Shown in pieces: positions 18,501-26,281 of a stretch of 64,000 nucleotides of DNA. The notes under the pieces are model-generated. The model ran no database searches. It was not told where the DNA came from and saw nothing but the letters and a program-made list of their open reading frames with translations. Source of the DNA: an uncultured Bacilli bacterium (lineage in GTDB: Bacteria > Bacillota_I > Bacilli_A > RF39 > UBA660). The DNA lies in the NCBI GenBank assembly GCA_947624045.1, contig CANQIL010000003.1, forward strand, positions 1 to 64,000. The letters run 5' to 3'. The position numbers and the translations under genes are program-made. Within the stretch, counting starts at the first letter, position 1. Each line of letters opens with the position of its first letter.

Positions 18501-18662
18501 GTATACTATAATGGTACTTCTCAAATTAAATTAATGCTTGAGAAATATAAAGATTATGTTATGAATGAAGTTTTAATAGATGAATTAATTGAAGATGCTA
18601 CTTTGCCACTTGATGTTTCGCTAAATGATGAAAAGGCTGGTATAAAAGTACAACGCCTTTAA
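15567..18662 (+). CDS. ileS: Isoleucyl-tRNA synthetase (long, eukaryote-like type)
   Basis: 1031 aa, class I synthetase. The HIGH equivalent reads GMPGIHHTLAK and the KMSKS loop is QKMHKSRGN. Editing domain ~200-400 (VWTTTPWTL); tRNA-anticodon domain in the C-terminal third (LLIDRWLISKLNKL, IRSNRRRFWDSE). Length and the GIHH form match the type-2 enzymes, known for low mupirocin sensitivity, rather than the B. subtilis type. Starts 18 bp after the exchanger gene; controlled by the Ile T-box. Confidence 0.96.
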   Translation: MKFEKLKQGKIDEIEKEMAKKWDEEDIYTKTVSNRKDAKNFVFYDGPATANGMPGIHHTLAKLLKDTVCKYKTMQGFKVVRKVGWDTHGLPVEVQVEKELNFSNKNDIEAYGIKEFNQKCRESVWKNEEYFTKFTKQMGQFIDLKHPYITYDNDYIETEWWILKKIFDEGYIYNGLKIVPWCPRCGTGLASHEVAQGYKEISVNTVYVPFEVKKEENTYFLVWTTTPWTLIANVALCVNPEETYVKCLSKGYNFIVVKALAPAILGKDYEIVEEYKGKDLEFMEYEQLMPFLKPNKKAFYVTCADYVTTEDGTGIVHIAPAFGQDDYEVGLKYDLPVLNPVGEDGCYTEGPWQGRLVVDSELEVDIIKYLASEDKLFKKQKMLHDYPHCWRCKTPLVYYSKPSLYIKTTAKKEEIINENKKVAWHPDYVGEKRFENWLLNMNDWAISRNRYWGCPIPLWKCSCGHEIMVGSRRELKNLAIEEVSDDIDLHRPYVDDIHIECPKCHEKMSRITDVIDCWFDSGAMPFAQYHYPFENKELFESQFPADFIAEGIDQTRGWFYSLLVISTFITGKTPYKNVLVNDLLLDKYGQKMHKSRGNTISPFGIMDEFGADTVRFYMLYASPVWTPLKFDVDGVKEIYSKYISTFKNAYSFFEMYANADNVDPRTYNIPVEKRPLIDRWLISKLNKLIKNVNSAFLEYDLNKVAKLIVPFLNDDLSNWYIRSNRRRFWDSELTESKKCVYLTTYEVLVELCKLCAPLTPFLTEEIYQKLTNEESVHLANYPVEQEELIDEVIEEKMDLVRDICSLGRFAREEANIKVRQPIKSLILPKSDEMIISDLLPIIEEELNVKEIIFKEDMSTYLEYIVKPNFKVLGKTLGPKIKPLQEILNNLKLEEINALSDGKLTVNLEGEDFTLTPESVLISLKQKEGYASTSNNKTCVVIDTELTEDLILEGLAREFVRKCQSLRKEADFIITEHIKVYYNGTSQIKLMLEKYKDYVMNEVLIDELIEDATLPLDVSLNDEKAGIKVQRL

Positions 18663-18682
18663 GAGCAAGTAGCTCTTTTTTT
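18661..18682 (+). terminator. Rho-independent terminator after ileS
   Basis: AAGAGC-aagta-GCTCTT stem followed by TTTTT at the ileS stop codon. Confidence 0.8.
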
Positions 18683-18739
18683 GACCTTTCTTTTTTCCTT
18701 TCTTTTTGATAAAATAATTCTTAGAAAGTAGGCTTTATT

Positions 18740-19012
18740 ATGGATATTGATTTTTCTAAAATAAATGAAATATATGGAGTAGATATTTTATATTCTTGTC
18801 AAGAAAACTTTGATGAGTTAATTGAAAATATTAAATTACTAAAAAGAATCGGTATAGAAAATACTTATGAAGTAGTAGAAAGATATCCTTTACTTTTCTT
18901 AGATGATAGTAAGGAGTTTTCCCAAAAAATAGAAAAATTTATTATGTCTTTAGGAGAAAATTATAAGTCTATTTTGGAGCTTAATATGTCTTTATGGGAG
19001 GAGTTATTATGA
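18740..19012 (+). CDS. Small helical protein with mTERF-like motif
   Basis: 90 aa, entirely helical by pattern. The segment YEVVERYPLLFLDDSKEF resembles one repeat of the solenoid protein that follows (mTERF-like P-x-L-x-x-x motif). Its TGA stop overlaps the start of the next gene (ATGA), so the two are translationally coupled and may form one complex. No enzymatic motif is seen. Confidence 0.65.
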   Translation: MDIDFSKINEIYGVDILYSCQENFDELIENIKLLKRIGIENTYEVVERYPLLFLDDSKEFSQKIEKFIMSLGENYKSILELNMSLWEELL

Positions 19013-21024
19013 CGGAGTTTGATTTAATTAGTTTCTTTAAAAGATATGGCCTTAACTATGATAATTTAAAATTTAATAGTCAAAGCAAGCTTTTAACTGG
19101 TTCTTTAAAGAATATGGAAAATATACTTGATTACTTAGTTATTGATAAGAAAATAAATCCTAAGTATATTGAAAAAGCTCCTAGTGTTCTTTCTAGTAAT
19201 TTTTCTTTAATCAAAGATAATTATGACTTTTTAGAAAAACAAAATGATATTTATATGTCTAATATTAATAAATGTCTACATGTTTTATCGTGTGAGTTTA
19301 AAGATACATATGATTATATCATTAAAAATTATGGGGCAAGTTCCATAAATAAAGCTACTTATATTTTAAGTATTCCTAAAGAAAGATTATTAAGTGTAGA
19401 AAAAGCTTTTGGTCGTGTTTTAGATAAAGAATCTTTATTAAGTGCTGCGGCAAGTGATTTAGATTTAGATGACTTAATGAAAATTATTAATATCTGTTTT
19501 AATGAAAAAGTAAAAATAACACCCTCTGTTTTTTTACAAGTACCTAGTGAAGTTCAAAATATAATTAATTTGTGTAAAAAGAAAAATATTAACATTACAG
19601 GCAGTGTATTTCATAAAACAGCTGATGATATTGATGAGCTTTTGTTAATATGTAAAAATAAAAAAGTTTCTCTTAGTAATAGTATGTTTTCGGCACCTAA
19701 TGATAAAATAAACAGTATAATTGATGTGTGTCATCAGGAAAATATTGAAGTAAGTGGTTTAGTATTTAGTAGTTCACCTCAAGATATTTTAGATATCAGT
19801 ACTTATTGTAAAAAAAATAAAATAAAAATAAAAAATAGCTTTTTTCATACGGACTTTGAAAACTTTAAAAGTATAGTTACTTTTTGTAAAAATGCGGGCT
19901 ATCCCTTAATAGAAAGTATGTTTTTAAGAACTAAAGATGAAGTAGAAGAAATAATTAATATTTGTAAGAGTAACCATTTAAGTATAGCAGGCAGTTATTT
20001 TTACCGTTCACCTGATGAAGTAAAAGAGATAATTAAAATAATGAAAGGTTACTCCTTAGAGCAGATGAAAGTTGCTTTTATGAAAAATCCTTTTGAAGTA
20101 CAAGAAATTATTAATACTTGTCAAAAGGAAAAAGTACCTTTAGCTTCTAATATGTTTTTAAGAACAAAAGATGAAGTAGAAAAGATAATTAAATTACTAA
20201 AAGCGAATAATATTCCTGTAACAGGTAGTTACTTTCAAAAGCCCTTTTTGGAGTTAGAAAAAATCCTTAATTTTTGTCAAAGCAATAATATAAATATAGC
20301 TAGTGATATGTTATTTAGCAATTTAGATAATATAAAAGAAATTAATAATATCTGTAAAAATGCAAATATACCTGTAATTAGTAGTATGTATAAAAGAACA
20401 AGTGATGAAGTACAAGATATTATTAATATGTGTAAGGTTGAAAATATTGACTTAAGTAGTAACTTGTTTCGTAAAAAGAAAGAAGAGATAGCTAAAATAA
20501 TTACTACTTGTAAAAACTTAAAAATAAGATTAGTAAAAACAGTATTTAGACGTAGTCCTGATGAAATAATTGATATTACGGCTATTTTTATGAAGTACTT
20601 AAATATTTTACCCCTTGCGAATGCTTTTACTAAAAAGCCTAAAGAAGTAGAAAAGATTATTAGACTTTGTCTTGATAATAATATTGAAATAACAGGAAGT
20701 ATCTTTCAAAAACAACCAGATAATCTTGAAGATACTATTAATTTTATAAAAGATAAATATAATAGCTTATACTTAAAACCTTTAATTATTACTAAAGATA
20801 AAGCTTATTTAGAAAAAGTATTTGCTTACTTAGATAATTTAGGCTTATTAGAATGTGTTATTAATAGTCCTAGTATCTTGACATTAACTTTAGAAGATAT
20901 TAAAAATAGAATGTTGATACTTGATGAAAATAGGGAAAGTATAATTGTAAATAATAAATTTAATCCTATCTTTAGCTTATCTAAAAAAAGATTAGAAGAA
21001 GTAAAGAAAGTACATAACAAGTAG
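19009..21024 (+). CDS. mTERF/PPR-like helical-repeat solenoid protein
   Basis: About 671 aa, made of roughly fifteen repeats of ~36 residues with consensus like MFLRTKDEVEEIINICK followed by NNIxIxGSxF. The C-terminus (VINSPSILTLTLEDIKNR) closely follows the mTERF pattern. Such two- or three-helix repeats usually bind nucleic acid in organelles; a large bacterial member is uncommon. ATG 19009 fits the GGGAGGAG ribosome site better than in-frame ATG 18994. Coupled with the 18740 gene and followed within 10 bp by the thioredoxin-like gene. RNA or DNA binding is inference. Confidence 0.65.
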   Translation: MTEFDLISFFKRYGLNYDNLKFNSQSKLLTGSLKNMENILDYLVIDKKINPKYIEKAPSVLSSNFSLIKDNYDFLEKQNDIYMSNINKCLHVLSCEFKDTYDYIIKNYGASSINKATYILSIPKERLLSVEKAFGRVLDKESLLSAAASDLDLDDLMKIINICFNEKVKITPSVFLQVPSEVQNIINLCKKKNINITGSVFHKTADDIDELLLICKNKKVSLSNSMFSAPNDKINSIIDVCHQENIEVSGLVFSSSPQDILDISTYCKKNKIKIKNSFFHTDFENFKSIVTFCKNAGYPLIESMFLRTKDEVEEIINICKSNHLSIAGSYFYRSPDEVKEIIKIMKGYSLEQMKVAFMKNPFEVQEIINTCQKEKVPLASNMFLRTKDEVEKIIKLLKANNIPVTGSYFQKPFLELEKILNFCQSNNINIASDMLFSNLDNIKEINNICKNANIPVISSMYKRTSDEVQDIINMCKVENIDLSSNLFRKKKEEIAKIITTCKNLKIRLVKTVFRRSPDEIIDITAIFMKYLNILPLANAFTKKPKEVEKIIRLCLDNNIEITGSIFQKQPDNLEDTINFIKDKYNSLYLKPLIITKDKAYLEKVFAYLDNLGLLECVINSPSILTLTLEDIKNRMLILDENRESIIVNNKFNPIFSLSKKRLEEVKKVHNK

Positions 21025-21033
21025 GGAGAAAAT

Positions 21034-21456
21034 ATGAAAGATTCAGAATTTATCCAATTACGAAATAGATTTTTACTAGCTTTAGGAATTACTATTATTT
21101 TTATAATTCCGGTTAGTCTTTTTGTGTATAATCGCTTTTCGAATAAATCAGAACTACTTAAAAATATTTTAGATAATAAAAATTTACTTATCTATCTTAC
21201 TAAAGATAAGTGTACAACTTGTGATAAACTAAAAAAGGTTTTAGATGAGAATAATATTCCTTATTTTGAAGTAAATACTGATAGAAGTGATGAATACGAA
21301 GAAGTTATGTTAAGAATAGGTATGTCTAAAGAGTATGTTTTAACTCCAGGGATAATTTATGTAGAAAAAGGCAAAATGCTTGTTAATATGATGGAGTTAG
21401 ATGAAAATAGTTTGCGTAGTTTTCTTATCAATAACAATTTAGTAAAGGAGGCATGA
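21034..21456 (+). CDS. Membrane-anchored thioredoxin-like protein
   Basis: 140 aa. One N-terminal membrane helix (FLLALGITIIFIIPVSLFVY) places a thioredoxin fold outside the membrane: LLIYLTKDKCTTCDKLKKVL has a CTTC redox motif, and VLTPGIIYVEKGKM supplies the cis-Pro. Probably an extracytoplasmic disulfide reductase/oxidase or accessory redox protein. Shares a run of short gaps with its neighbours. Confidence 0.78.
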   Translation: MKDSEFIQLRNRFLLALGITIIFIIPVSLFVYNRFSNKSELLKNILDNKNLLIYLTKDKCTTCDKLKKVLDENNIPYFEVNTDRSDEYEEVMLRIGMSKEYVLTPGIIYVEKGKMLVNMMELDENSLRSFLINNNLVKEA

Positions 21457-21460
21457 AAAA

Positions 21461-22198
21461 TTGAGTAAGGTTGCTTTAGTTACAGGGAGTAGTAGAGGTA
21501 TTGGAAAAAGTATTATTATTGAGTTAGCTAAAAAGAAAGTTGATGTAGTAATAAATTATTATCATCATCAAGAAGAAGCTTATGCATTAGAAAAGTATGT
21601 AAAGGATAATTTTAATGTAAAAACATTAGTTGTTAAATGTGATGTATCTAAAGAAGATGAAGTTGAGAAAATGTTTTCAGATATTATAGATACTTTTGGT
21701 GGCTTGGATATCTTAGTTAATAATGCCGCCGTTTGTAGGGATAGCCTAATTCAAGATAAAGCTATTCGTGATTTTAAAAGGATTCTTGATGTAAACTTAA
21801 TTGGCACTTTTCTATGTAGTAAGTATGCATCAAACATAATGCTTGAAAAAAAGAGTGGTAAAATAATAAATATAGCATCAACTAACGCACTTGATACTTA
21901 TTATCCTGAAAGTTGTGATTATGATGCTTCTAAAGCGGGAGTTATTTCCTTGACTCATAACTTTGCTAAATACTTAGCTCCCTATATAAATGTAAATTGT
22001 GTTTGTCCTGGTTGGGTTAAAACAGATATGAATAAAGAGCTAACTTTTGAGCAAATAAATGAAGAAAAAAAGAAGATTTTACTTAAGAGATTTGCTGATG
22101 TAGAAGATATAAGTAGCGTAGTAGTTTTCTTAGCTAGTTCTAAAGCAAACTATATAAACGACGCTATTATTAGAGTAGATGGTGGTAAAAATGATTAA
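21461..22198 (+). CDS. Short-chain dehydrogenase/reductase (FabG-like)
   Basis: 245 aa Rossmann enzyme. NAD(P) motif VTGSSRGIGKSI, NNAAVCRDS, catalytic Ser region IINIASTNALD and YxxxK in CDYDASKAGVISL. TTG 21461 is taken as start, 9 nt after AGGAGG. FabG would reduce 3-oxoacyl-ACP, but no other fatty-acid genes are near and related SDRs act on sugars or alcohols, so the substrate is open. Overlaps the next gene. Confidence 0.88.
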   Translation: MSKVALVTGSSRGIGKSIIIELAKKKVDVVINYYHHQEEAYALEKYVKDNFNVKTLVVKCDVSKEDEVEKMFSDIIDTFGGLDILVNNAAVCRDSLIQDKAIRDFKRILDVNLIGTFLCSKYASNIMLEKKSGKIINIASTNALDTYYPESCDYDASKAGVISLTHNFAKYLAPYINVNCVCPGWVKTDMNKELTFEQINEEKKKILLKRFADVEDISSVVVFLASSKANYINDAIIRVDGGKND

Positions 22199-23444
22199 TA
22201 ATTTAACTGATGAAGAAATATATGCTTTAATTGAAAAAAGTGAAGCTTCGTGTGCAGAAGAATTTAAAAAAGTTGATAAGATTTGCTTTTTAAATAGTAA
22301 AAAAGTTCTTGCTAGTTTCCAAGCTAATAATGTTACAGAAAGTGCCTTTAACTCAACAACTGGTTATGGTTATAATGACTTAGGTAGAGAAGTAATTGAA
22401 CAAGTTTTTAAAACTATTTTTGCCGCAGAAGATGCTTTAGTTAGAAATCAATTCATTTCCGGAAGTCATGCCTTAACGGTCTGCTTCTTTGCTCTTTTAA
22501 GACCAAATGATTTACTACTTAGTATAAGTGGTAAACCTTATGATACTTTAGATGAAGTAATTGGTATAAAAGAAAATGCTAGTTCTTTAAAAAGTTTTGG
22601 AGTAAAGTATGCTCAGATTGATTTAGTAAATGATGACTTTGATTATGAAAAAATAGAAAGCTTTATTACAAGTAACAAAGTTAAAGTAATCGAAATACAA
22701 CGTAGTAAGGGCTATTCAACGAGAAAGAGTCTTTCTATTGAAAAGATACAAAAAGTAATTTCATTTATTAAAAATATTGATAAAGATATTATTATAATGA
22801 TAGATAATTGTTATTGTGAATTTGTTTGTGAAAAAGAGCCTTGCGAAGTAGGGGCTGATATTATAGTAGGGTCTTTAATTAAAAATTTAGGAGGAGGCAT
22901 TGCCTCTAATGGTGCTTATATTGTCGGTAGACATGACTTAGTAGCTCTTTGTGCTGAGAGGTTAACACTACCAGGAGAGGGTAAAGAAGTAGGTCCATCA
23001 CTTGGGGCCAATAAGCAGATACTTCAAGGTTTATATTTTGCTCCCTCAGTAGTTGCTTCTTCTTTAAAAACAGCTATTTTAACAGCTAAGGTAATGGAAG
23101 AGTTAGGTTTTGAAGTAGAGCCAAGATTTAATGAAAAAAGAGCGGATATAGTTCAAAATATAATTTTTAGAGATAAAGATAAGTTAGTCGAATTTACAAG
23201 AGGTATTCAAAATGGCTCCGCCATTGATTCCAATGCTTTAGTAGAGCCATCAGCTATGCCCGGCTATGATGATAAAATTATTATGGCTAGTGGTTCTTTC
23301 ACTCAAGGTTCTTCTATTGAACTTTCTTGTGATGGTCCCTTAAGAGAGCCATTCATTGCTTATATGCAAGGGTCTTTAACTTATGATTATGGTAAACTTG
23401 GTCTTTTTAAAGCTGTGAAAAGATTATTAAATGAAAAAAAATAA
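22191..23444 (+). CDS. Methionine gamma-lyase-like PLP enzyme (aluminium-resistance/YnbB family)
   Basis: About 418 aa, fold-type I PLP enzyme. The family hallmarks NSTTGYGYNDLGREVIEQVF, FISGSHALTVCFFALLRPND, DNCYCEFV and the PLP-lysine region VGSLIKNLGGGIA are present. It matches the widespread methionine-gamma-lyase/aluminium-resistance family of Firmicutes whose true substrate is poorly known. In-frame ATG 22179 exists; ATG 22191 follows a GGTGG site. Overlaps the SDR 3' end by 8 bp. Confidence 0.88.
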   Translation: MINNLTDEEIYALIEKSEASCAEEFKKVDKICFLNSKKVLASFQANNVTESAFNSTTGYGYNDLGREVIEQVFKTIFAAEDALVRNQFISGSHALTVCFFALLRPNDLLLSISGKPYDTLDEVIGIKENASSLKSFGVKYAQIDLVNDDFDYEKIESFITSNKVKVIEIQRSKGYSTRKSLSIEKIQKVISFIKNIDKDIIIMIDNCYCEFVCEKEPCEVGADIIVGSLIKNLGGGIASNGAYIVGRHDLVALCAERLTLPGEGKEVGPSLGANKQILQGLYFAPSVVASSLKTAILTAKVMEELGFEVEPRFNEKRADIVQNIIFRDKDKLVEFTRGIQNGSAIDSNALVEPSAMPGYDDKIIMASGSFTQGSSIELSCDGPLREPFIAYMQGSLTYDYGKLGLFKAVKRLLNEKK

Positions 23445-23500
23445 ATTTTTAGGAAAAAATATTTTTGAGTAGTATTTTTACTTTCAAAATTACATTTTGC

Positions 23501-23575
23501 TTAAGGCAAATTTGTCTTTTTGAAGTTTTTTTTGTGGCCAATTTTAAAAATTGGTCGTTTGCCTTAGTTTTTTTA
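23501..23575 (+). terminator. Nested hairpins with terminator
   Basis: Outer stem TAAGGCAAA (23502-23510) / TTTGCCTTA (23558-23566) encloses a second hairpin GGCCAATTT / AAATTGGTC, and a T run follows at 23568-23575. Functions at least as the terminator before the Rpn gene; the enclosed U-rich loop makes it larger than a usual terminator. Confidence 0.6.
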
Positions 23576-23613
23576 ATGTGATATTGTGTTAAAAAAAAGG
23601 AGGTGAAAAGCTT

Positions 23614-24435
23614 TTGAGTAAGTTTTTAACGGCTAAGAACGATGCTGTATTTAAAGCTATCTTTTGCGATGAAGATGAGCCTTTTCTATTAACGAAGCTA
23701 CTTGAGGATATTTTACAAATAAAAATAAACTCTTTAGAAAAACTAGATAATGAATTAAAAATAAGCTTTGTTAAAGAAAAAAGTAAAAGAGTAGATTGCG
23801 TAGTTAAGATAAATGGAAATCTTTATATCCACTTGGAAGTTAATTCAGCGTATAGTGAAAAAGTTGCCTTTAGGAATTTCCTTTTCTTTAGTCATATAAT
23901 TATTTCTAAGATATTAAGAGGAAAAGATTATAATACAAAAGATAATTTTCTTCATATCAGTCTTACTTATAAAATGTCTAAAAAGAAGAAAGCCTTAAAA
24001 ATACTAAAAATAGCTAAAAATGTAAAAATGTATGAATATAATATGGACAAAATATTAGACTACTGGTATAATAAAAATACAAGAAAAGTGGAAAAGTATA
24101 AGTACTTAATAATGCAAGACTTACAACCGGAAGAGTTAGAAAAATTAATAAAGCAAAGAAAGGATGAAGTAATAATGACTTATTTTGAGAAATTGAAAAA
24201 ATTAAATAGGGGCGATAAGTTTGAACTATTAATGACAGCTGAAGAAGAAGAGATATTTTGGCAAAATACCTATAGAGAAGAAGGCAGAGAAGAAGGTATT
24301 AAAGAGGGCATAAAAGAAGGCAGGAAAGAAAATGCTAAGTCTATAGCAAAAAATATGCTAAGAGAAGGAGTAGATGTATCTTTAATATCAAGATGTACCA
24401 ATCTTTCGGTAGAAAATATTTTGGCTTTACGATAA
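23614..24435 (+). CDS. Rpn/PD-(D/E)XK-family nuclease
   Basis: 273 aa, of the family annotated as Rpn recombination-promoting nuclease or PDDEXK transposase-like. N-terminal FLTAKNDAVFKAIFCDEDEP is the conserved opening; the nuclease core is VDCVVKINGNLYIHLEVN (Asp, then Leu-Glu-x-Asn). The C-terminal REEGREEGIKEGIKEGRKEN is the typical charged repeat. Start TTG 23614 after AAGGAGGTGAAAAG. In E. coli, Rpn proteins are toxic antiphage DNases held by a C-terminal fragment made from an internal start; a matching site exists here (24175). Paralogue at 34073. Confidence 0.85.
   Translation: MSKFLTAKNDAVFKAIFCDEDEPFLLTKLLEDILQIKINSLEKLDNELKISFVKEKSKRVDCVVKINGNLYIHLEVNSAYSEKVAFRNFLFFSHIIISKILRGKDYNTKDNFLHISLTYKMSKKKKALKILKIAKNVKMYEYNMDKILDYWYNKNTRKVEKYKYLIMQDLQPEELEKLIKQRKDEVIMTYFEKLKKLNRGDKFELLMTAEEEEIFWQNTYREEGREEGIKEGIKEGRKENAKSIAKNMLREGVDVSLISRCTNLSVENILALR
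24175..24435 (+). CDS. Possible in-gene start: C-terminal Rpn inhibitor fragment (RpnS-like)
   Basis: In frame inside the nuclease gene, AAAGGATGAAG (from 24159) precedes ATG 24175, giving an 86-residue C-terminal product starting MTYFEKLKKLNRGDKFELL. The paralogue at 34073 has the same arrangement at the aligned position. Known E. coli Rpn genes make such an intragenic antitoxin that blocks the nuclease. Production here is inferred. Confidence 0.45.
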   Translation: MTYFEKLKKLNRGDKFELLMTAEEEEIFWQNTYREEGREEGIKEGIKEGRKENAKSIAKNMLREGVDVSLISRCTNLSVENILALR

Positions 24436-24498
24436 ACTAAAAAAATGTCATACTCTAAAAGCATCCTTCATAAAATTAATTGAAATGGAGGAAGTCGT

Positions 24499-25008
24499 AT
24501 GATAAATAAACAAAATTTATGGTTTTTAACATTGTTTACATTAATATTAGTATTAAGCATTTATTATATAACAATGCCTAATGAGCTATTAGTAGAAGCT
24601 TTAAAAAAAGAACCTAAAACTACCGATACAACTACTGAAACAAAGGATACTGTTGAAGAAGTTTCAAGCTTAGTTGCTATGCGCGTTAGTCTAGAAGAAG
24701 AAAGACAAACAGTAATGGATGAATTACAAGAAAAGCTTACCAATGATGAAGCTACTAGTGAAGAGAAAAATAATGCTTATGAGCAATTAAAATATTTAAA
24801 TGAAGTAAAAGGTAAAGAAGAAACAATTGAGAAGAAAATAAAAAAAGAATATGGTATTGACTGTTTTGTAAAAATTGATAATAGTAATGCCAACTGTGTA
24901 TGCGTTTCTAATGAACATGATAGTACTCTAGCAAACAACATCATGCGTCTTATACAAGAAAATTATAAAAATAAAATGTATACAACTGTCAAATTTCAAA
25001 AATCTTAA
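24499..25008 (+). CDS. spoIIIAH: Stage III sporulation protein AH-like
   Basis: 169 aa. Opens with MINKQNLWFLTLFTLILVLS, a single membrane anchor very like SpoIIIAH, and ends in a ring-building-motif-type domain (IEKKIKKEYGIDCFVKID, TLANNIMRLIQENY). In B. subtilis SpoIIIAH forms the mother-cell half of the channel to the forespore with SpoIIQ. The remaining spoIIIA genes are not adjacent. Followed by GerE-like and GerM-like genes, so this is a sporulation cluster. Good GGAGGAAGTCGT ribosome site. Confidence 0.85.
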   Translation: MINKQNLWFLTLFTLILVLSIYYITMPNELLVEALKKEPKTTDTTTETKDTVEEVSSLVAMRVSLEEERQTVMDELQEKLTNDEATSEEKNNAYEQLKYLNEVKGKEETIEKKIKKEYGIDCFVKIDNSNANCVCVSNEHDSTLANNIMRLIQENYKNKMYTTVKFQKS

Positions 25009-25070
25009 AATAGGTAAAAGCATACAACTAATTTCTATCTTTTCATAAAATACTTTAGGTGATAAGAAAA

Positions 25071-25277
25071 ATGGCAAGTAATATATTAACGCCCCGTGAG
25101 AGAAAAATCTTTGAGCTTTTAATAAATAATATGAGTACAAAACAAATTGCCACTGAATTAGGTATAAGTGAAAAGACAGTTCGTAATCATATATCAAACG
25201 TTATGCAAAAACTTGGAGTTAATGGCAGAGCTGGGGCTGTTGTTGAATTATTAAAACTTAAAGAATTATCAATTTAA
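25071..25277 (+). CDS. gerE: GerE-like LuxR-family HTH regulator
   Basis: About 68 aa, consisting only of a LuxR/GerE helix-turn-helix (LTPRERKIFELLINNMSTK, GISEKTVRNHISNVMQKL). Size and lack of any receiver domain match GerE, the late mother-cell regulator of spore-coat genes. The next gene is GerM-like, and gerE and gerM are also close in B. subtilis. ATG 25071 is chosen over in-frame GTG 25059 because AGGTGAT is then correctly spaced. A terminator follows. Confidence 0.8.
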   Translation: MASNILTPRERKIFELLINNMSTKQIATELGISEKTVRNHISNVMQKLGVNGRAGAVVELLKLKELSI

Positions 25278-25278
25278 G

Positions 25279-25301
25279 CGTACTAAAAGAGTACGTTTTT
25301 T
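25279..25301 (+). terminator. Rho-independent terminator after gerE
   Basis: CGTACT-aaaag-AGTACG stem followed by six T. Confidence 0.85.
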
Positions 25302-25324
25302 CATATACTTTTTTAGGTGATTTT

Positions 25325-26269
25325 ATGCTTAGAACAAAGGCTTTACGTAAAATATTTATAACGACACTTTCAATGTTTATTATCCTAACGGTCTTTTCTT
25401 TGCCAACTTTTTCAAATGAAAATACCCTAAGAACAAACTTAGAAGTAGAAACACCATCAACCCTAAAAACTAACTACATTTATTTACTTAATGAAGATAA
25501 TTACTTAGTTAGAGCCTCTATATTTATTGAATCGCAAAAAGAAGAAGAGGTAATTTTTGAAATACTTAATAATTTAATGGATAAGACTAATAATAAAATA
25601 CCTACAGGCTTAAAAGGCTTAATTCCTAAGAAAACAGTCGTAAAAGAAATAATTGTAAATAATGGCATTGCGACTATAAATTTTTCACAAGAGTTTTTAA
25701 CTGTAAAAAAAGACATTGAAAAGCAAATGTTCACATCAATTGTCTATAGCCTTTTAGAATTAAAAAATATTAAAGGAGTAATGTTACTAGTAGAGGGAAC
25801 TACGATAACTAATTATCCTAACTCACAAGAAAAATTACCGGCTATACTTGATAAAAAAATAGGTATTAATAATAACTATTTACTTACATCAAGAGAAAAT
25901 ATTTCAAAAGTAGTTGTCTATTACCTAGAAGATATTGAAGATACACTGTATTATGTTCCGGTAACAAAGTATTTAAATGATGATAGAGATAAAATAAAAA
26001 TAATTATTGAAGAGTTAACAACAAGCTATATATATGAGCCTAATTTAATGAGCTTTTTAGATAATAAAGTAGAACTTTTAAATTATTATGAAGAAAATGA
26101 TGTTTTATTTTTAAATTTTAATGATTATTTATATAATAATGATGATAAAATACTAGAAGAAGTTTTGTATAGTATTGCTTATTCTGTTTTTGATAATTAT
26201 AATGTTAATATGGTTATGTTTGAAGTAAATGATAAAAAAGTAAAATATATTTCGAGAGCAGATATATAA
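25325..26269 (+). CDS. gerM: GerM-like protein with two GerM domains
   Basis: 314 aa, exported by an N-terminal signal segment (IFITTLSMFIILTVFSLPTF). Two GerM domains follow: ~48-165 (TNYIYLLNEDNYLVRASIFI, IATINFSQEFLTV, VMLLVEG) and ~185-310 (KVVVYYLEDIEDTLYYVPVT, DVLFLNFNDYLYN). GerM acts in spore envelope/cortex assembly and germination. The lipobox seen in B. subtilis GerM is absent. Lies in the spoIIIAH-gerE-gerM cluster. Confidence 0.85.
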   Translation: MLRTKALRKIFITTLSMFIILTVFSLPTFSNENTLRTNLEVETPSTLKTNYIYLLNEDNYLVRASIFIESQKEEEVIFEILNNLMDKTNNKIPTGLKGLIPKKTVVKEIIVNNGIATINFSQEFLTVKKDIEKQMFTSIVYSLLELKNIKGVMLLVEGTTITNYPNSQEKLPAILDKKIGINNNYLLTSRENISKVVVYYLEDIEDTLYYVPVTKYLNDDRDKIKIIIEELTTSYIYEPNLMSFLDNKVELLNYYEENDVLFLNFNDYLYNNDDKILEEVLYSIAYSVFDNYNVNMVMFEVNDKKVKYISRADI

Positions 26270-26281
26270 AAAGGAGAATGA

